Source: Dermatemys mawii (taxonomy: Eukaryota > Chordata > Testudines > Dermatemydidae). Taken from it: a stretch of 64,000 nucleotides of DNA. The position numbers and the translations under genes are program-made. The notes under the pieces were generated by a model that did no database searches, was not told the DNA's origin, and worked only from the letters and a program-made list of their open reading frames with translations. This document shows, piece after piece, positions 12,286 to 25,218 of the stretch (its first letter is position 1; every line of letters starts with the position of its first letter). The stretch lies in the NCBI GenBank assembly GCA_007922305.1, contig ML677333.1:12440541-12504540 (forward strand). The letters run 5' to 3'.

Positions 12286-13790
12286 ATCTACTTTTTTGGT
12301 TTAATTATAACTATATAATTAAAAAAAAAGAAAAAAATTATGTTAGGGTGGGGACTTTCCTGCACAGACAAGTTTACCAGTCAGGCTGCCTGCAAAAGAA
12401 GGACACTGGACTTAGTGTCTGAGGAGGTCCCTTCCAGTCTTATTTCCAATATGCAAAATGCAGACAGTACTTAACACACTTTTTCAGAGAGGTTTCATGG
12501 GACTGATTTCACTAATGTATATTAAGTGCTTTAAAAGTTATTTTACTTATGATATTAAAATATTTTCATTTCACTAGTGATATCCAGTTGGTTGTTTCAT
12601 TTTTAATTTAGGATAATGAATATTTATAGTGATTTCTGTTGCCCTTTAGGTGCTGACATGGATATGACTTACGTGCATTCATGTATGTACAATTTTATTT
12701 TAAAATTGTTAATGCTTCAACTCTGCTAATACTAGTGAACTAACACTAGTGCACTTTGCTAAATATAAAGAATATTCTTTTTTAAATTGTGAAAAAAATA
12801 TATCTGTGTCAAAGAAAGTGGTTCAATAACAAAGAAGGAGTCAAGTATTGTCACGGTGAGGTAGGGCAGCAGCTCCTAGGCTGGTGGTGTCATAGCTCCA
12901 GTGATTTCAAATAGAGATATGAGAAGCTGAGGATCTATGCCTGCACTGGGGCAACTGAGATATAATGAAGATTATAATTCTCTCTCCCAATTCCCCCTCC
13001 AAAACAAACAAATGAAACTAAACAGGGAACAAGATTTTTACCCAGAATAGCTTTCTAACCCTTCCTCATCCTTAAATTTAACTTAATTCCTGTGGTGACA
13101 GATAGGAGAAGAATCAGGATAGAAGTTGAATATTAAAACTGACATGGAAGCCTACAACCGTCTTGGGATAAGGAAAAAATAGCCAGTTGGCAGTGGGGGT
13201 AATCAATTAATCTTACACTTAAGGAAGCCACTCTTATAAATCATACGTAGAGATTAACTGAATTAATTCATTAAACTATGCCAGAAGTCCTTGCATTGAT
13301 TTATCACTGCTGAACTCTCATCCAAGAAGGAAAGACTAGATTTTGATTTTCTGATTAGAGTTGTTTTTGTAACTTTCTCTAGCTACTGGCTGGCATAGTC
13401 ACGTGGAGTTACAGCTACTGATTAGAATGGAAGTATCAGAAACTGTTCAATGGCTACCCAAGCCTTAGCAGCAATGTCTGAGAGCGAGAATAAAAAATAA
13501 CCAAAGTAAAAGAAAGAATGCAAGATGAAAGACCAATGCGACAACATTTATTCAAGAAGGGCCAGATTCTGAAACCATACTCATACTAATTTATTCCACA
13601 AAGCACTCCAATGACTGGAGTGGGAATATTCCTGGAGTAAGATACTACTCAAAATGAGTTGGATCCATAATTGTTGTAGGATCAAGATCATAAAGTATAC
13701 AAATGGAAATTTATAAATAATATTAAAATGAAATTTTGCTTCAACAAATTAAAAAATATTAGTTAGGAAGATTCTTTTTCTTTTAGCTTG
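12286..13790. other. Intergenic, no gene seen
   Basis: AT-rich DNA with short broken frames. Only a hairpin repeat at about 13560-13670 is recognised. Confidence 0.55.
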
Positions 13791-14512
13791 TGTGACAAAG
13801 CTCTGTCCTTGTCTCCGTGGATCCTGTGTTTCTTGGTGGATTTCACTAGCCTCAGAGGCTCACTGTGATCCTCCACGTAGTCTTTCTCCCTCTAGAGACA
13901 AGGGTCACAGCCTATTGAGCCATTTTCATCATAAACCAGCAAGGGAGGTGAGGAGAAGCTATCCTTCCTTGCACAGCCTCTGTTGTCTCCCAATCTCAGT
14001 GATTAGTTAGGGGAGGCAGAAAGGGGGGAGCCCAGGCCCACCCTCTACTCCACGCTCCAGCCCAGGGACCCTAATAGTATCAGCTATGATGGCTGACCTT
14101 TTAGCAACAGAACACATACAATTCCCTAGGCTATTCCCCAAAGCAGTCCCTGCTTCTTCAAACTCCACTTCACCCTTACCTCAGGACCTCCTTCCTTGTA
14201 TATGATATGGTGTGTACCGCTCAGTCTCACCAACAGCACAACTTCCTCCCACAGCTCCTGACATGCGCACCCACCTGACTAACTGGGAGGTTTTCTTAAT
14301 TGGTTTCCACCAGCACCGATTGGCTTCAGGTGTCCCAATCAGGCTAGCTATTTCTACTGCTTTCTAGAAGGTTCCTAACTGACCCGAGGTATCTTGATTA
14401 ACTTGGAACAACTGCCATTTGGTTCCAATGGTATCAGGGATTTGTTTCGCCTGGGACTAACATATCTGTTCCTCATCACTTTCCTATAGGCATCTGACCT
14501 TGCCCCATCACA
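13791..14512. mobile_element. Solo LTR, copy 1 (722 bp)
   Basis: Begins TGTGACAAAG and ends CATCACA, flanked by 4-bp direct repeats CTTG (13787-13790 and 14513-14516). About 650 bp align by eye with a second copy at 55205-55858. No coding interior between LTRs, so a solo LTR. Which retroelement group it belongs to (Ty3-like or ERV) is not clear. It contains no intact gene. Confidence 0.75.
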
Positions 14513-14559
14513 CTTGATGTATCTAGTCTTCTTGTAAATGAAGTTATTTATATGGGCCT

Positions 14560-15156
14560 AGATTGTGGTTTTAGGCATATGCTTATCTGTAAATCAACTG
14601 AAATCCAGCACACAGATTAAGTATGTGCATAAAGTTTTGTAGGACTGAGACCAAACAGCCCAATGCAGCAATCCTAATTCATGCAAGTAACCTTTACTCA
14701 CACAAGAAAACACATTTAATACAAAGAGATTGCACACAAGAGTGAGGTTTGTAGAATCAAGTCCTTGGTTTGTGGAAATTCTGTTTGAGATCATTTTGCT
14801 TGGAGATTCTATAAAAGGCATACTGAGACAAGTTACTGTACTTATAAATGTCACATTTCTAATATATTTTTAAAATTTGGGCAAGAACTACTTAACCAAC
14901 ATTAAATTCAGATCAAAAATAGAACCTGTTCATAAACAAAACTAAATAGCTAACACCTGGAAGAAGTGCACTAACACATAGTCAGACATATTAATCAGTC
15001 ACAGGAAGTTCTACCTCTCCCCTCCCCACTCCCAGTAACCCAGCAGCAAAGATATCATCCAACTATCAAAATGAGTAAATATTAGGGCCTGATCCTGCAA
15101 AAACTTACATGTGAATAACTTTACCCATACAGCAATCCCACTGAACTCAGTGAGGC
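14560..15156. repeat. Region with a hairpin repeat (15084-15156)
   Basis: gggcctgatcctgcaaaaac opens a palindromic repeat of the GGATCAGG family closing with ctcagtgaggcc. A diverged relative may lie at 14560-14700. Otherwise non-coding. Confidence 0.45.
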
Positions 15157-15737
15157 CAGTTGTGTCATCTGTTACTGATGTGCTTGTCCTTGTTTGCAGG
15201 AACAGTACCTTAGGTATCATTTTAAAGAAGAGCACAATAAAAACCATAGCAGCCATCCCAAAAAACCTTACAGTCTGATTCCAGCTACAATCATGGTAGT
15301 CACGATGGGAATGATTTCCCCTTTCCTTAGGAGGTGACTAAATGTGGAAGAAAATTTCCCATCATGGAGTTCCACCATGGTGTTCACTGTGGGGGCTGGT
15401 TTATCTCCACAGAATAGGCTGTGGGATCAGTGGAAGGCCAGGGCAGTATATAGGTGCTGTGCCTCATGCTTCAGAAACTGTGACGTTAGTCTCGGTCTTC
15501 AAAGAAGCTGCATTATCAGGATCTCACACATGGCTGTGGCTACACTGAAGTTCCCTCTTCAAGAAGAAGGCTCCATCAGAGAGCCTTTCCTCTATATGCT
15601 ACATTGGATACAGGAGGCATAACAGGTATTCTGTTTCATTCATGAATGAAGCTGAATGCAGGCTAAGTTAAATAAGACAAATTTTATTAAACTCTGTGCA
15701 CTGCTCTGTCCATGTGGCTGGGTTACTTCCAACCTAA

Positions 15738-17199
15738 TGTACGCAGTGTCAGGATGAGCTCTACCCTGACATCTGGTGGTGAATTGCGGGAATTGTAGTG
15801 AGTTGTGGAAAAGAACTTTGGGGCTGATATTATTTGCATAGGCACACCCACTGCGCCTACTCTGAGCTCACAGCAGCCCAAATGGTCACTTCGGCTGCTG
15901 TGGGTCCCCCAGTTTCTCTATTATAGGGGCAAAAAATGACGAAGTGTTGTTACCCTGATTATGTAAATTGAGGACTGTGGACATGTACTTGTTATGTACT
16001 TCTTTGTTATGATGGAGGGACTCACTATCAACTAGGTAGCACTCACTGGGTAAGGGGCAAGCGTTCAAAACTCACTGAGTTTGAGAGAGGCTATGGGCAG
16101 GTTCCTGTACCTATTGGTGAGGGCCCTGTCTAAGGGTCCTACAGGCCTATTGCACCTTGCCTCTCTCCACTGTGGAATGTCAGAACTAATTTTTGATTCT
16201 ACTGGGAGTGTCGATTCAGCCTGCTGAGCTGAATGCATTTTGGGTCTACTAGTGCACCTGCACTAAGGCCCCCAGTACTTAAAGCACCACTACTAAAAGC
16301 ACTACTGGTGCACTAAGGCCCCCACTACTAAAAGCTGACATCACTTGAGAGCTGAAACCATTGAGCACTGTGTTAAGTATGGGGGGCCTAAAGGCATGTT
16401 GGTGGCACCAAGCAGTTTGTGCAGCTAACAGAGCGGAGCAGTGGACTCAGCCGAGCAGCTCCTGGGTGCCGTTCGTGCAGCTGGCAGTGGACTCAGCCAA
16501 GCAGTTCCTGCCTGCAGTTTGTGACTGGTGCTGTAGAGCAGTTCGAGTGTCGGCTAGCAGGACGGCTAGCAGAGCAGTTTGTGCTGCTGGCGGAGTGGCT
16601 GGCGCAGCAGAGCAGTTCGAGTGTCGGCTGGCATAGCAGCTAGTGGATTGACTGGCAGAGCAGACCGGCTTACGGTGAGGGCTGCAGCGGAACCCCATGG
16701 AGAGGCGGCGCAGTCGGCCTCGGACCACGTAAGGTGCCCCTTGCCCTACCCTCCACTTCCACCCAGGCTAGGAGGTAAGACTCTGCAGGTTGACTATTGA
16801 ACTCTGCACTAACCAGGAACAGAGACTCTTGGGCTGTTGGACTTTTGGGTGATTTTTGGGGTCATGGGACTCAAGAGGAAAAGGGAAGGACACAGCCTGT
16901 TTGCTGGGAGGGGGGCTTCTGGTTCATGGTTTGTTTTTATTAATCCTGGTTGTGGTTTTTCCCCTATATAATGCCACATTCTTCCTCTCTGTTATTAAAA
17001 GGCTTTCTGTATGCTCAGACTCTGTGCTTGCGAGAGGGGAAGTATTGTCTCTTACAGACACCCAGAGGGGTGGTATATGGTTGTCCCAGGTCACTGGGTG
17101 GGGGCTCGAGCAGGTTTTGTATTGTGTTATTGGAATGGAACCCCTGGATACTGAACCCAGCCCTTGTTGCTGCCAACTCTGATGGGCAGAAGGGTTACA
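15738..17199 (+). mobile_element. Solo LTR (1,462 bp) with CTAA target duplication
   Basis: Runs from TGTACGCAG to GGGTTACA with CTAA on both sides (15734-15737, 17200-17203). Compared with the homologous uninterrupted copy at 18060-18350 it is a clean insertion. The U3-like part holds imperfect GC-rich tandem repeats at 16410-16660 (gagcagttcgagtgtcggct recurs). A promoter-like tataat (about 16965) and attaaa (about 16993) lie toward the right end. No coding capacity. Confidence 0.75.
16410..16660. repeat. Imperfect GC-rich tandem repeats in LTR
   Basis: Variants of gcagttcgagtgtcggctag, gcagtggactcagccgagca and gagcagtttgtgc recur in tandem with units of about 40-80 bp. Confidence 0.65.
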
Positions 17200-17636
17200 C
17201 TAACAACCTGCATTCCCTGCTTTTCTGGTGTCCCATCAACAACAATCCCTCCAGGGAACATAGGCCCTCTGATTCCAGTTCCATTGATCATGATACATCT
17301 TCCCAATTTTACAAACATTTTAATATAAACATTAAAAACAAATAATTGACAACCAGATGTCCACTCTATGTCCCTTCAGCCAGAGTTGCTTGCACATAGT
17401 CAAGATGTAGTCTCGTCTTTACCACGTACTTAGCTGTTACTTAACCTGTCATTGAGATAGTCTGGTCTCCTCAATGGGCGATCACATTGGGAGTGACCAC
17501 CCTCTGTCTTCCTGTCACCTGAATCTAGCAAACTGTCTTTCTGTAAAGTCTCCTCCTTTCCTCTGGGTTTGGCCTCCAGATGGTTCTGTCTCATTTTTCT
17601 GTGAGGATCTCTGTAGACTCTTGCTGGGTGTTGAGT

Positions 17637-18029
17637 CTACTGGCTCGTAAATTTCTCCTGTTCCAAATTAAGGAATCTCTCAAGTCCCCAAAATTGTACA
17701 TAGCAGCTAGTGTGCATAAGCAGTAACACAAGGATATTTCCCTCCACTTTAGACTGGTATCTAGTAAAAACTGTTCCCTGGTTTTGTTCTACTTTGAGGA
17801 GCAACAGTTCCAAGGACTGCCACGGGGCTTGAGGCAGTGGTGAGCTTAGAGTGGTGCACATCTTTCTGCTTTGTTCCCCAAATAAGATAATAGTTTTAAC
17901 TTTCCTGTTGTCATCCTCCTGCATGGCCAGGTGTGCGTATAGCTCACACTCCTCCTTCCACCAGGTCCATTGTTGGGCTAGGTTTGTATCTGCAAAATCT
18001 GGGGCTTCAGACCAAATCCACAGCTTCAC
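17637..18029 (-). pseudogene. Retroelement gag-like relic
   Basis: A 130-codon open frame on the - strand with WTWWKEECELYAHLAMQEDD and KVKTIILFGEQS, resembling the Trp-rich start of gag-like proteins of Ty3-type retrotransposons. It lies just inside the LTR-like copy at 18060-18350. No protease or polymerase remains. Family call is tentative. Confidence 0.45.
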
Positions 18030-18399
18030 AGTGCCAGCTACTGCACTTCAGAGAACTCACAACTTACATAGGGTACTGCCATCACTTTTCATTCACAATG
18101 AGTGAAGCTGAAGGCATATTAAACTGAGCAAGTGAAACTTTATTAAACCCTGTGAACTGCTCTGTCCACATGCTTGAGCTGGTTCCAGCTAACTGCACTT
18201 ATTCTCTCAGTGTCCCATTCATAACATTCCCTCCAGGAAACATGGTCCCTCTGAATCCATTTTCAGTGACCATGACATACATCCTTCCTGGGCCTGTCAC
18301 TTTCATGCTCAGTCTCTCATCATTCAAGTCTCCATGGAACAACAGGAGATCTGCATATAGATGTGGGGACACAATTCCCTCCAAGGACACCACCATATT

Positions 18400-20422
18400 C
18401 TGCTTTTACACAGCAAGTAACAATGATAAACAAAGAATAGGAATATGACAGAATGAAGGATACAACAGTGAAAGGCCATACGATAGTAATATATGCCTTT
18501 GTTGTTGTTGGTGGTGGTTTTTATTTTGTAAAAAGCAATGATCAGAAATGAGTCTGGGGAGAGTTTAGCATGTTTGAACTGGCAGAATTTTCGCTGCACT
18601 GTTCCCTCAAGACGGAGCAGTGAGTAGCTTTGCAGAGGTGGCAGGAGCACTGACTACACCTCATGTTACATCTGTTTGTCTACATATTTATTTACAAGAA
18701 CACTCATCTCTGTGATATCTAAACACTCGTGGCCTGAACCAAAGCCCAGTGGTGTAAATAGAAAGATATCCATGGGCTTTGGATCAGGCCTTTAATGAAA
18801 ATGTCTCTCTCACAGCAGTTTATTAGCCACAAACTTTTTCTTTAGAAATAAGGCTGGGCACACATCACTGTTTTTAATCACAATAAACAACTCTGCAAGT
18901 GAAAACAACAATAAATCAAAGGTAACAATTTTAAAGTCAAATTTATGCATGAAAATATTTTAGTTACTGTTATTATAAGTAGTTATTATAAGTAACACCT
19001 AAAATGATTAGGATTAAGACACCTAAGAAACATGTAAGATTAAAGCTATTTTTATTTTTATCCAGATTGTTTACTTGTGCATATGACAGCACTTTGTGTA
19101 TGATCAGTTTTACCATTATTTTGTGCAGATCTGTCATACAGTAACGGGTGAGGAGAGACATTTAAAAATAACACAGGAAAATGATCACCAAATCACAAAA
19201 AGTGATACTTTAAACTTATTTTTAAATAGACTAGATTTCCAGTTGACAGAGTCAGATTCAGCTTGCTAAACATTCTCTGTGAGCCTCATCCAAATCCCAT
19301 GGAAGTTGATGGGAATACTCCTTGAATCAGACACTATATCAATAAATCATAAATTATGGTGTGTTCAGTTACATGTATAATAGAAACTAGATTGTAAATT
19401 AACTGCCTGTTTAAAGACACTGAATCTGCACATGATATATGTTATGGCAGAATCTGGCCTATTATTCTAATTGACGAACATACTTTAGGAGCGTGGAGGT
19501 TCTGCAGGCACAGAGGGCAAGGAGGGAAATGCTGTGGAGCTGATACTTCCTTTTTCTCCCCCAAAAGCCAGAATACACACATTTCGCTCCCCTCTCTTTA
19601 TAAAAATGGAGGAAGAGCACTGGCCTAGAACCAGGATCTTTTTCTTAAGGGGCTTTAAAAATCAACAGAGTTGCTTAAAAAACTATCTGCCACTTTTAAA
19701 AGTGAATTTTAATGTCAGCATGAACTCCTTAAGGAAAACATTCAAATGACACTTTGGTACCTTTAAAGGCCTCCTTGACGACTATTCTCCCTTACTACTT
19801 ATTCATTGTTTTAAATACTATCCTTAAATATAATTTTTCCTTCATTTACATATACTGTATAATTACACTAAGTGTCTAACATTGCCATAGATTGCTTTTA
19901 CAACTGTTAATACAGTTTTAAGAAGCTAAAGTATTGCCACCATATAAAGTTCTGCCAGTATTCATGTTTCATATTTTAAAATATTACATTTTCTGTAAGA
20001 CACTCCATGTCCAAATGCCAATTCCCCTTTATTATTTTTTGAAAAAACATGCCATTGATAATGTTACTACTTAAATAGACTGCTGACTTTCTTTATTCAG
20101 CACGAGAACACAAACATGGAAACAATAAGACAGTATTATGCACTGTTTCCATAAAGCAAAGAGAAAAAAAGACATATTCATCAGAACTTCTCTGGACGTT
20201 ATTAGATAGGAACTGCTGTCATTGCAAAATCTGACTTTTGGCTAACAAAGATTTGAGTTTCTTTTGCCCAAGGTTGCATCTCCCATCCCAGTTTCTGATT
20301 TTAAAAGCCTATATTCCACAAAAAATATTTGTAGTAGACACTTTGAATACTTAGCAACAGTCTAACACAATCTAAGCCAGACAAAGCAAGGAATTTTTAT
20401 TTTGAGTAAAATTTGTGATTCT

Positions 20423-20423
<1 letters not shown>
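18400..20423. other. Intergenic, no gene seen
   Basis: AT-rich DNA with one hairpin repeat (18730-18791). No conserved frame or splice structure recognised. Confidence 0.55.
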
Positions 20424-20473
<50 letters not shown>

Positions 20474-20478
20474 CACAC

Positions 20479-20509
<31 letters not shown>

Positions 20510-20518
20510 TATATATAT
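20424..20518. repeat. Compound (TA)n(CA)n microsatellite
   Basis: Alternating tatata and cacaca blocks over 95 bp, the longest a run of about 15 CA units. Confidence 0.95.
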
Positions 20519-23500
20519 GAACACACGAAGGCTTTTTATGAATACTGATGTGATGATTATTTACAGGAAATAACAGCCCAATTGAAAAATAAGCAAATGG
20601 TTTATTTTGTATTAAGGTGACAAAGGAGTGACAGATCACTTACCATTCACTGTTCAGACTTGTGTTTATTAGAAAAATCGCAAACAATAGAAATTAAATA
20701 ATTCCCCCCCCAAAAAAGAAGTATGCCCACTATCACTATTATATTTATGACTTTTTCAGATTTCCTTTATAAGAAAGCATCATTTTGGGGAGTTCATCAC
20801 TCAGGGATAAATTTGCTCTGGACTAAAATGGAATATCAAAATCCCAGTAATGTTTTTTCTACAAGAGTTTTTTCTGTCCAAGATTTCAAATGGTCGTATT
20901 TAAACTGTATGCATACACAAGCACAGCAAACAACCACCAAATTTAATTAAATTTAGTTTTAGTTTTTAGAAGTATTTTGGCACTAATAATTGGAAACTTT
21001 TCTTAATGAAAACCTTATATACCTATTACGGAATATGTTCTGATTTTTAAAAGAAACCCAACAGCACTAAAAAAAAGTTTTTAAATGGCTAATTCATAAA
21101 AGGATGTGATTTTTCCCATAATTTTAACACTATTCATATAATACTAAGTCAAGATTATTCATTGTTATGAAATAGTGTAATAACTCAAAGATCATTATGT
21201 CAAAAAATTAACTTCCTTAATGAGACATTAGATACACAAATAGACAAGAGATATAAAGTTAAGTCAAAAGAAAAAATTCTTCAGACGTGTATGTACTCTT
21301 TATACAATAAATGGAATACGGGTATTTATAACTGAACAGCAAAAAAACAAATACACCCACATGGTAACGTGTCCAGCTGAAATCCACAAAGCAAAGAAGT
21401 TCAGAGAAATCAGTAAAATTCCATCCTTAACATATTCTATTCTGTTTATGTATTTATGGACTCTCCCATCACAGGTTGATTTCATACCACAGGCCTGATC
21501 CAAAACACACCAAGTCAATGGAATGACTTCCACTGACTTCCAGGAGCTTTTGGATCAGTCCATGTGAGCTGCAACAACAATAAAATCATCTTTATGGAAC
21601 ATTGTTCACACAAAGCCAATTTGCATAGCTAACTACAATCAAACTAGGCAATGTCACATTAAGTTCAAGTAAAAACAGACAGAACTTACATGCTGGTTGG
21701 GGGTTTAAGACATGTCCTTAATGTTATCTTAGCATTTTTTATGTACATATCACAGTTATACCCTTCAAAAGTCAGGACACTCAATTTCTAAAAAAATCCA
21801 AGCTGTAGTTAACTGGCAATCAACTTAAAAGCAATTTCATATACAGCAATTTTTATTTTGTTAGGAAAAAATAGTTCAACTTTTTTAAACCTCCAAAAAA
21901 AATGATTTAAAAAGGGCTTGGACACTGGAAAAGAGGCAGAATGCATTCACAAAACAAGAGAGGGCTTTAAACAAAAAACCAAAAATGTTTATCTTAAAAA
22001 AAGACCTGATCTTGCTCTCCAAGTAACATCAATGGCAAAACTCACAAAAACTTCAATAAAGCAGGATCAAGCCCAAAGTTATCCACCTATTTATTGTTTT
22101 AAAGCAATAATAAAACTTTGAGTCCTGAAATAACAATTCATACAGTCATAAAAGCTGATGAGAGAAAAGCCCCATTGCTGTGAATTATGTGTCTTGTCTC
22201 CTCTCCTGGCCTCTGTGTTCACAGATTACAGGAAAGATCTGAGAGTGAAACAAAGCAACATCAAGCCTGAAACTTATACTTACACAGTTAACAATGGATT
22301 TACATTGCTGTAAGCGAAATCAGAATCAGTACCATCCTCCCGAGGTTTCGCAAGACAAGGGAAAGCGATGATTCCATCATTGTATACTCACATCTAAATC
22401 AACCTACTACAATTATGCCACCTAATCTTGGTCCATTAACCTTAATTGCCACATTTCTCCCATTCCTGGGTTACAAAATGAGACCACTTGTTAGTTTCAA
22501 TATTTCTCTAAAACCTTGGAGTGAGGAGGGGGCACAAAGATTCCAGGCTTTCTGCTTTTTTATTCTGGTTGCAGTGTTTCATAATGAAAATGGAAATGAA
22601 ATCCCCAAATAACTTTATTCCTAAAACAATGTTGGACTCCCTTAAAACTCCTTAGTTCCTGATAGGATTCAGGACATTTCCATACACAATCCTATATTAT
22701 TATTACTCATTTCCAGTAGTGTCCATAATGTGCTAGGCTCTGTACAAACAAACACAAAACAAGCAATAGTCTCTGCCTCAAGAGCTTAGCCTTACACCCA
22801 GAAAAAAGCAAAACAAAAAGCAAGACTGAGCGTAAGGGAAATGGGAACTAGGTCTCCCATATGTAGGTGATCTCTTTCCACTGCCTTCATCCAAGCCCCC
22901 CTCTACAAAGAAGCTGACAATAGCTCAGGTTCCTGCTTTACAGATGTGTCCCTTGTATTTCAGATGCTATAGCATTTGCCCTAATAGTGCAACTGTCCCT
23001 ACCATCTCTCCTCCTCCTCTGTTTGGAGGGCTGGGACACAAACTCTTCAGTCCTGGATATTCACAGCTGATGCTAATTTATGACCTGAATCCCTCTCCCC
23101 CACTTACTCTGTTGCTGCTGCCCACACTTCCTCACTTCTCTTGTTAGGGAGCTATCAGCTACTCTTCCCTGCACTCTTATTCCTAGGTGCTGTTAGTCTG
23201 TCCCCTATGCTGCTACTGCTGCTTTCCCTTCTATTGAGCAGACTACAGATTTGCAAACTGAAGGGGACCTTACCTCTGAGACCTTCTTTGTTGCTCTGCC
23301 TGTTCTGTGACCACGTTGGGAGCAGGGGATGATGGATATTAGGGAAGTCTGAGCCTCCCCTTTCTGTTAGCAATGTTGTCTGGAGAGAAGGATAGAGATG
23401 GTGCTCTCTCCCCCTTTCCCTCTCAGTATCCTCCTCCTGCTGCTGCTCCCTCCTCCCTCCCATCCACAAAATCTGGCTCTGTTTGCACTGCAACTCAACA

Positions 23501-24190
23501 AGCCATCTCTCACCATCAGCTATCCTGGGGCTCAAGATCACAAGTCAGCCCCCTTCCCTCCCCAGCGCCTTGCATCCTCACCCCTGCTTCCCACTGCACA
23601 TGGTATCTTCCCAACTACTCCTGCCTTATTTAGAATCTGGGCAATTTCAGCAGCTGCAGGAGGCAAAGAGTTATGAGGGGGAGAAGGTGTGCAAGAGAGA
23701 ACAGAGACTTGAGAAAAATCTTCTGAAAAACTAGCAGCCTTTGTTCTGTGTGTGTGTGTGAAAAAGAGAGAGAGAGATCTATCCCATTCACATTAGACAA
23801 AACTTGTCACTTGGAAATTATTTTCAAACTTCTGTTCAAACAGTACCTATTTAGAATGAGAGCCCTGGATGTCTAGTTTCACACAAATCCAATTTACATA
23901 TTATTTATGTTGCATGTTTACCTTTGCCATTTTTTTTAAAAGTTACAAACCATTTTCCTTGCAAAGACAGACTTGAAAATCTAAACCCATATAAACTGAT
24001 GATGCAAACCACTCCCTAAGATTAAAAACCTATTATTCATTTTTTCCCCTAAAAATCATAGCCCTCTTGCAGACATTCAGCACTAGGCTTTAAGGTCCAG
24101 AAAACACAGTAATAAGTCCTCTAATTTCTTGTTCCTACATTGAATATATCTCTCTCAGCCTGTTGTCATTTTTCCCAGTTTCGTGTGTGC
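20519..24190. other. Intergenic, no gene seen
   Basis: Contains a hairpin repeat (21488-21562), a SINE-like 3' piece (about 22690-22790), a pyrimidine-rich stretch (about 22970-23640) and a (TG)n(AG)n run near 23748-23776. Frames in the pyrimidine-rich stretch are compositional and show no known domain. Confidence 0.5.
22690..22790 (+). repeat. SINE/LINE 3' tail fragment
   Basis: attattattactcatttcca...gtgctaggctctgtacaaac matches the common reptile/mammal repeat tail with the gctctgtacaaac core. Confidence 0.55.
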
Positions 24191-24815
24191 GGCTACTTCA
24201 GGTGACCAGTGTGAGGTTTACAAAAAAATCTGGATAAAAACATTGGGTTATTTCCTTCACTGCTCTGCCTCAGTTAGACATGATGAAAATGTAGAGTTCT
24301 GTGTCATCAGAATACTGAAGATATCATGTTTCCTGAATAACCCTATCATTGGCCTCATATACACGTTGAACAAAAGCGATCTCTATGGCGCACTGCAGAA
24401 GAGTCCTTGGGGCAGAGAAAATAGTTCACAGCCACCTTCTTGGTCCTCTCAGAAAGATATGCCAGACCCACTGTAGACAGAATCCATCCGTAACAACATC
24501 CACCTCTATGAGCAAGTCAGTAAAGTCTATCAAATAGATCAGAAATTTGTTGGCAGATTTAAAAAATGAAAATCGGCATGAACTCTTTAGCTTCATTCGG
24601 TGCTAGCAGGAGATTATCAACTAATACAAACAGTGTACTTTTTGCTCTATGCTGAGGCCTATAACCTGACTGACTGAAGTAAAGGAAATCAGAGAGTTGA
24701 AGAAATGGCCAGAGTTGCCCTGACATAGCTATCTCAAAGATTTTCCCCAGAAATGGCCTTGCGGTAGCTTCTTTACAAGCCTCTGGTATCCTGTCCTCCT
24801 GAAGGAAACATCACT
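24190..24815 (-). mobile_element. Ancient LINE fragment, possibly L2-like
   Basis: The complement near 24595-24660 reads GYRPQHRAKSTLFVLVDNLL, similar to the GFRPGHSTETAL..LVDDL motif of L2/CR1-clade reverse transcriptases. Strongly diverged with many stops; identity uncertain. Confidence 0.4.
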
Positions 24816-24820
24816 AATAT

Positions 24821-24985
24821 TAGGACTGTCAAGTAATTAAAAAAATAATCATGATTAATCACAGTATTAAATAATAACAGAATAACATTTATTTAAATCA
24901 TTTATTATTTAATAACATTTATTATTTAAAACATTTATTTTGGATGTTTTCTCCATTTTCAAATATACTGATTTCAATTATAAAT
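24821..24985 (+). mobile_element. hAT terminal fragment, same family as 50457-52226
   Basis: Starts taggactgtcaagtaattaa and continues with the atgattaatcac...aacatttatttaaat interior seen at the end of the ZBED-type hAT. A CR1 interrupts it on the right. Confidence 0.7.
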
Positions 24986-24986
24986 T

Positions 24987-25218
24987 GTGGGGGAGATTTA
25001 GGCTGGATATTAGGAAAAACTTTTTCCATTAGGAGGGTGGTGAAGCACTGAGATGGTTTACCTAGGGAGGAGTGGAATCGCCTTCCTTAGAGGTTTTTAA
25101 GGTCCAGCGTGACAAAGCCCTGTTTGGGATGATTTAGTTGGGGATTGGGTTATGCTTTGAACAGAGGGGTTGGACTAGATGACCTCTTGAGGTCCCTTCC
25201 AACCCTGATATTGTATGA
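24987..25218 (+). mobile_element. CR1 3' end
   Basis: gatttaggctggatattagg through tggactagatgacctcttga to the gatattgtatgat terminus: standard CR1 3' UTR. Confidence 0.88.

Larger units (their letters stand above)
15600..18350 (-). mobile_element. Internally deleted LTR retroelement with two LTR-like copies
   Basis: Two diverged direct copies of about 280 bp (15600-15737 joined to 17200-17330, and 18060-18350) share gtgaagctgaa...ttattaaac...ctgctctgtcca and ccctccagg...ggccctctga. They bracket a gag-like relic at 17637-18029 on the - strand. Copy one is split by a 1,462-bp solo LTR. Boundaries are approximate; the reading as 5' and 3' LTRs is inference. Confidence 0.5.

Noticed and set aside
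23155..23541. 128-codon frame on the - strand
   Set aside because: Purine-rich low-complexity translation (runs of Glu/Arg) in a pyrimidine-rich tract; no domain and no splice context.
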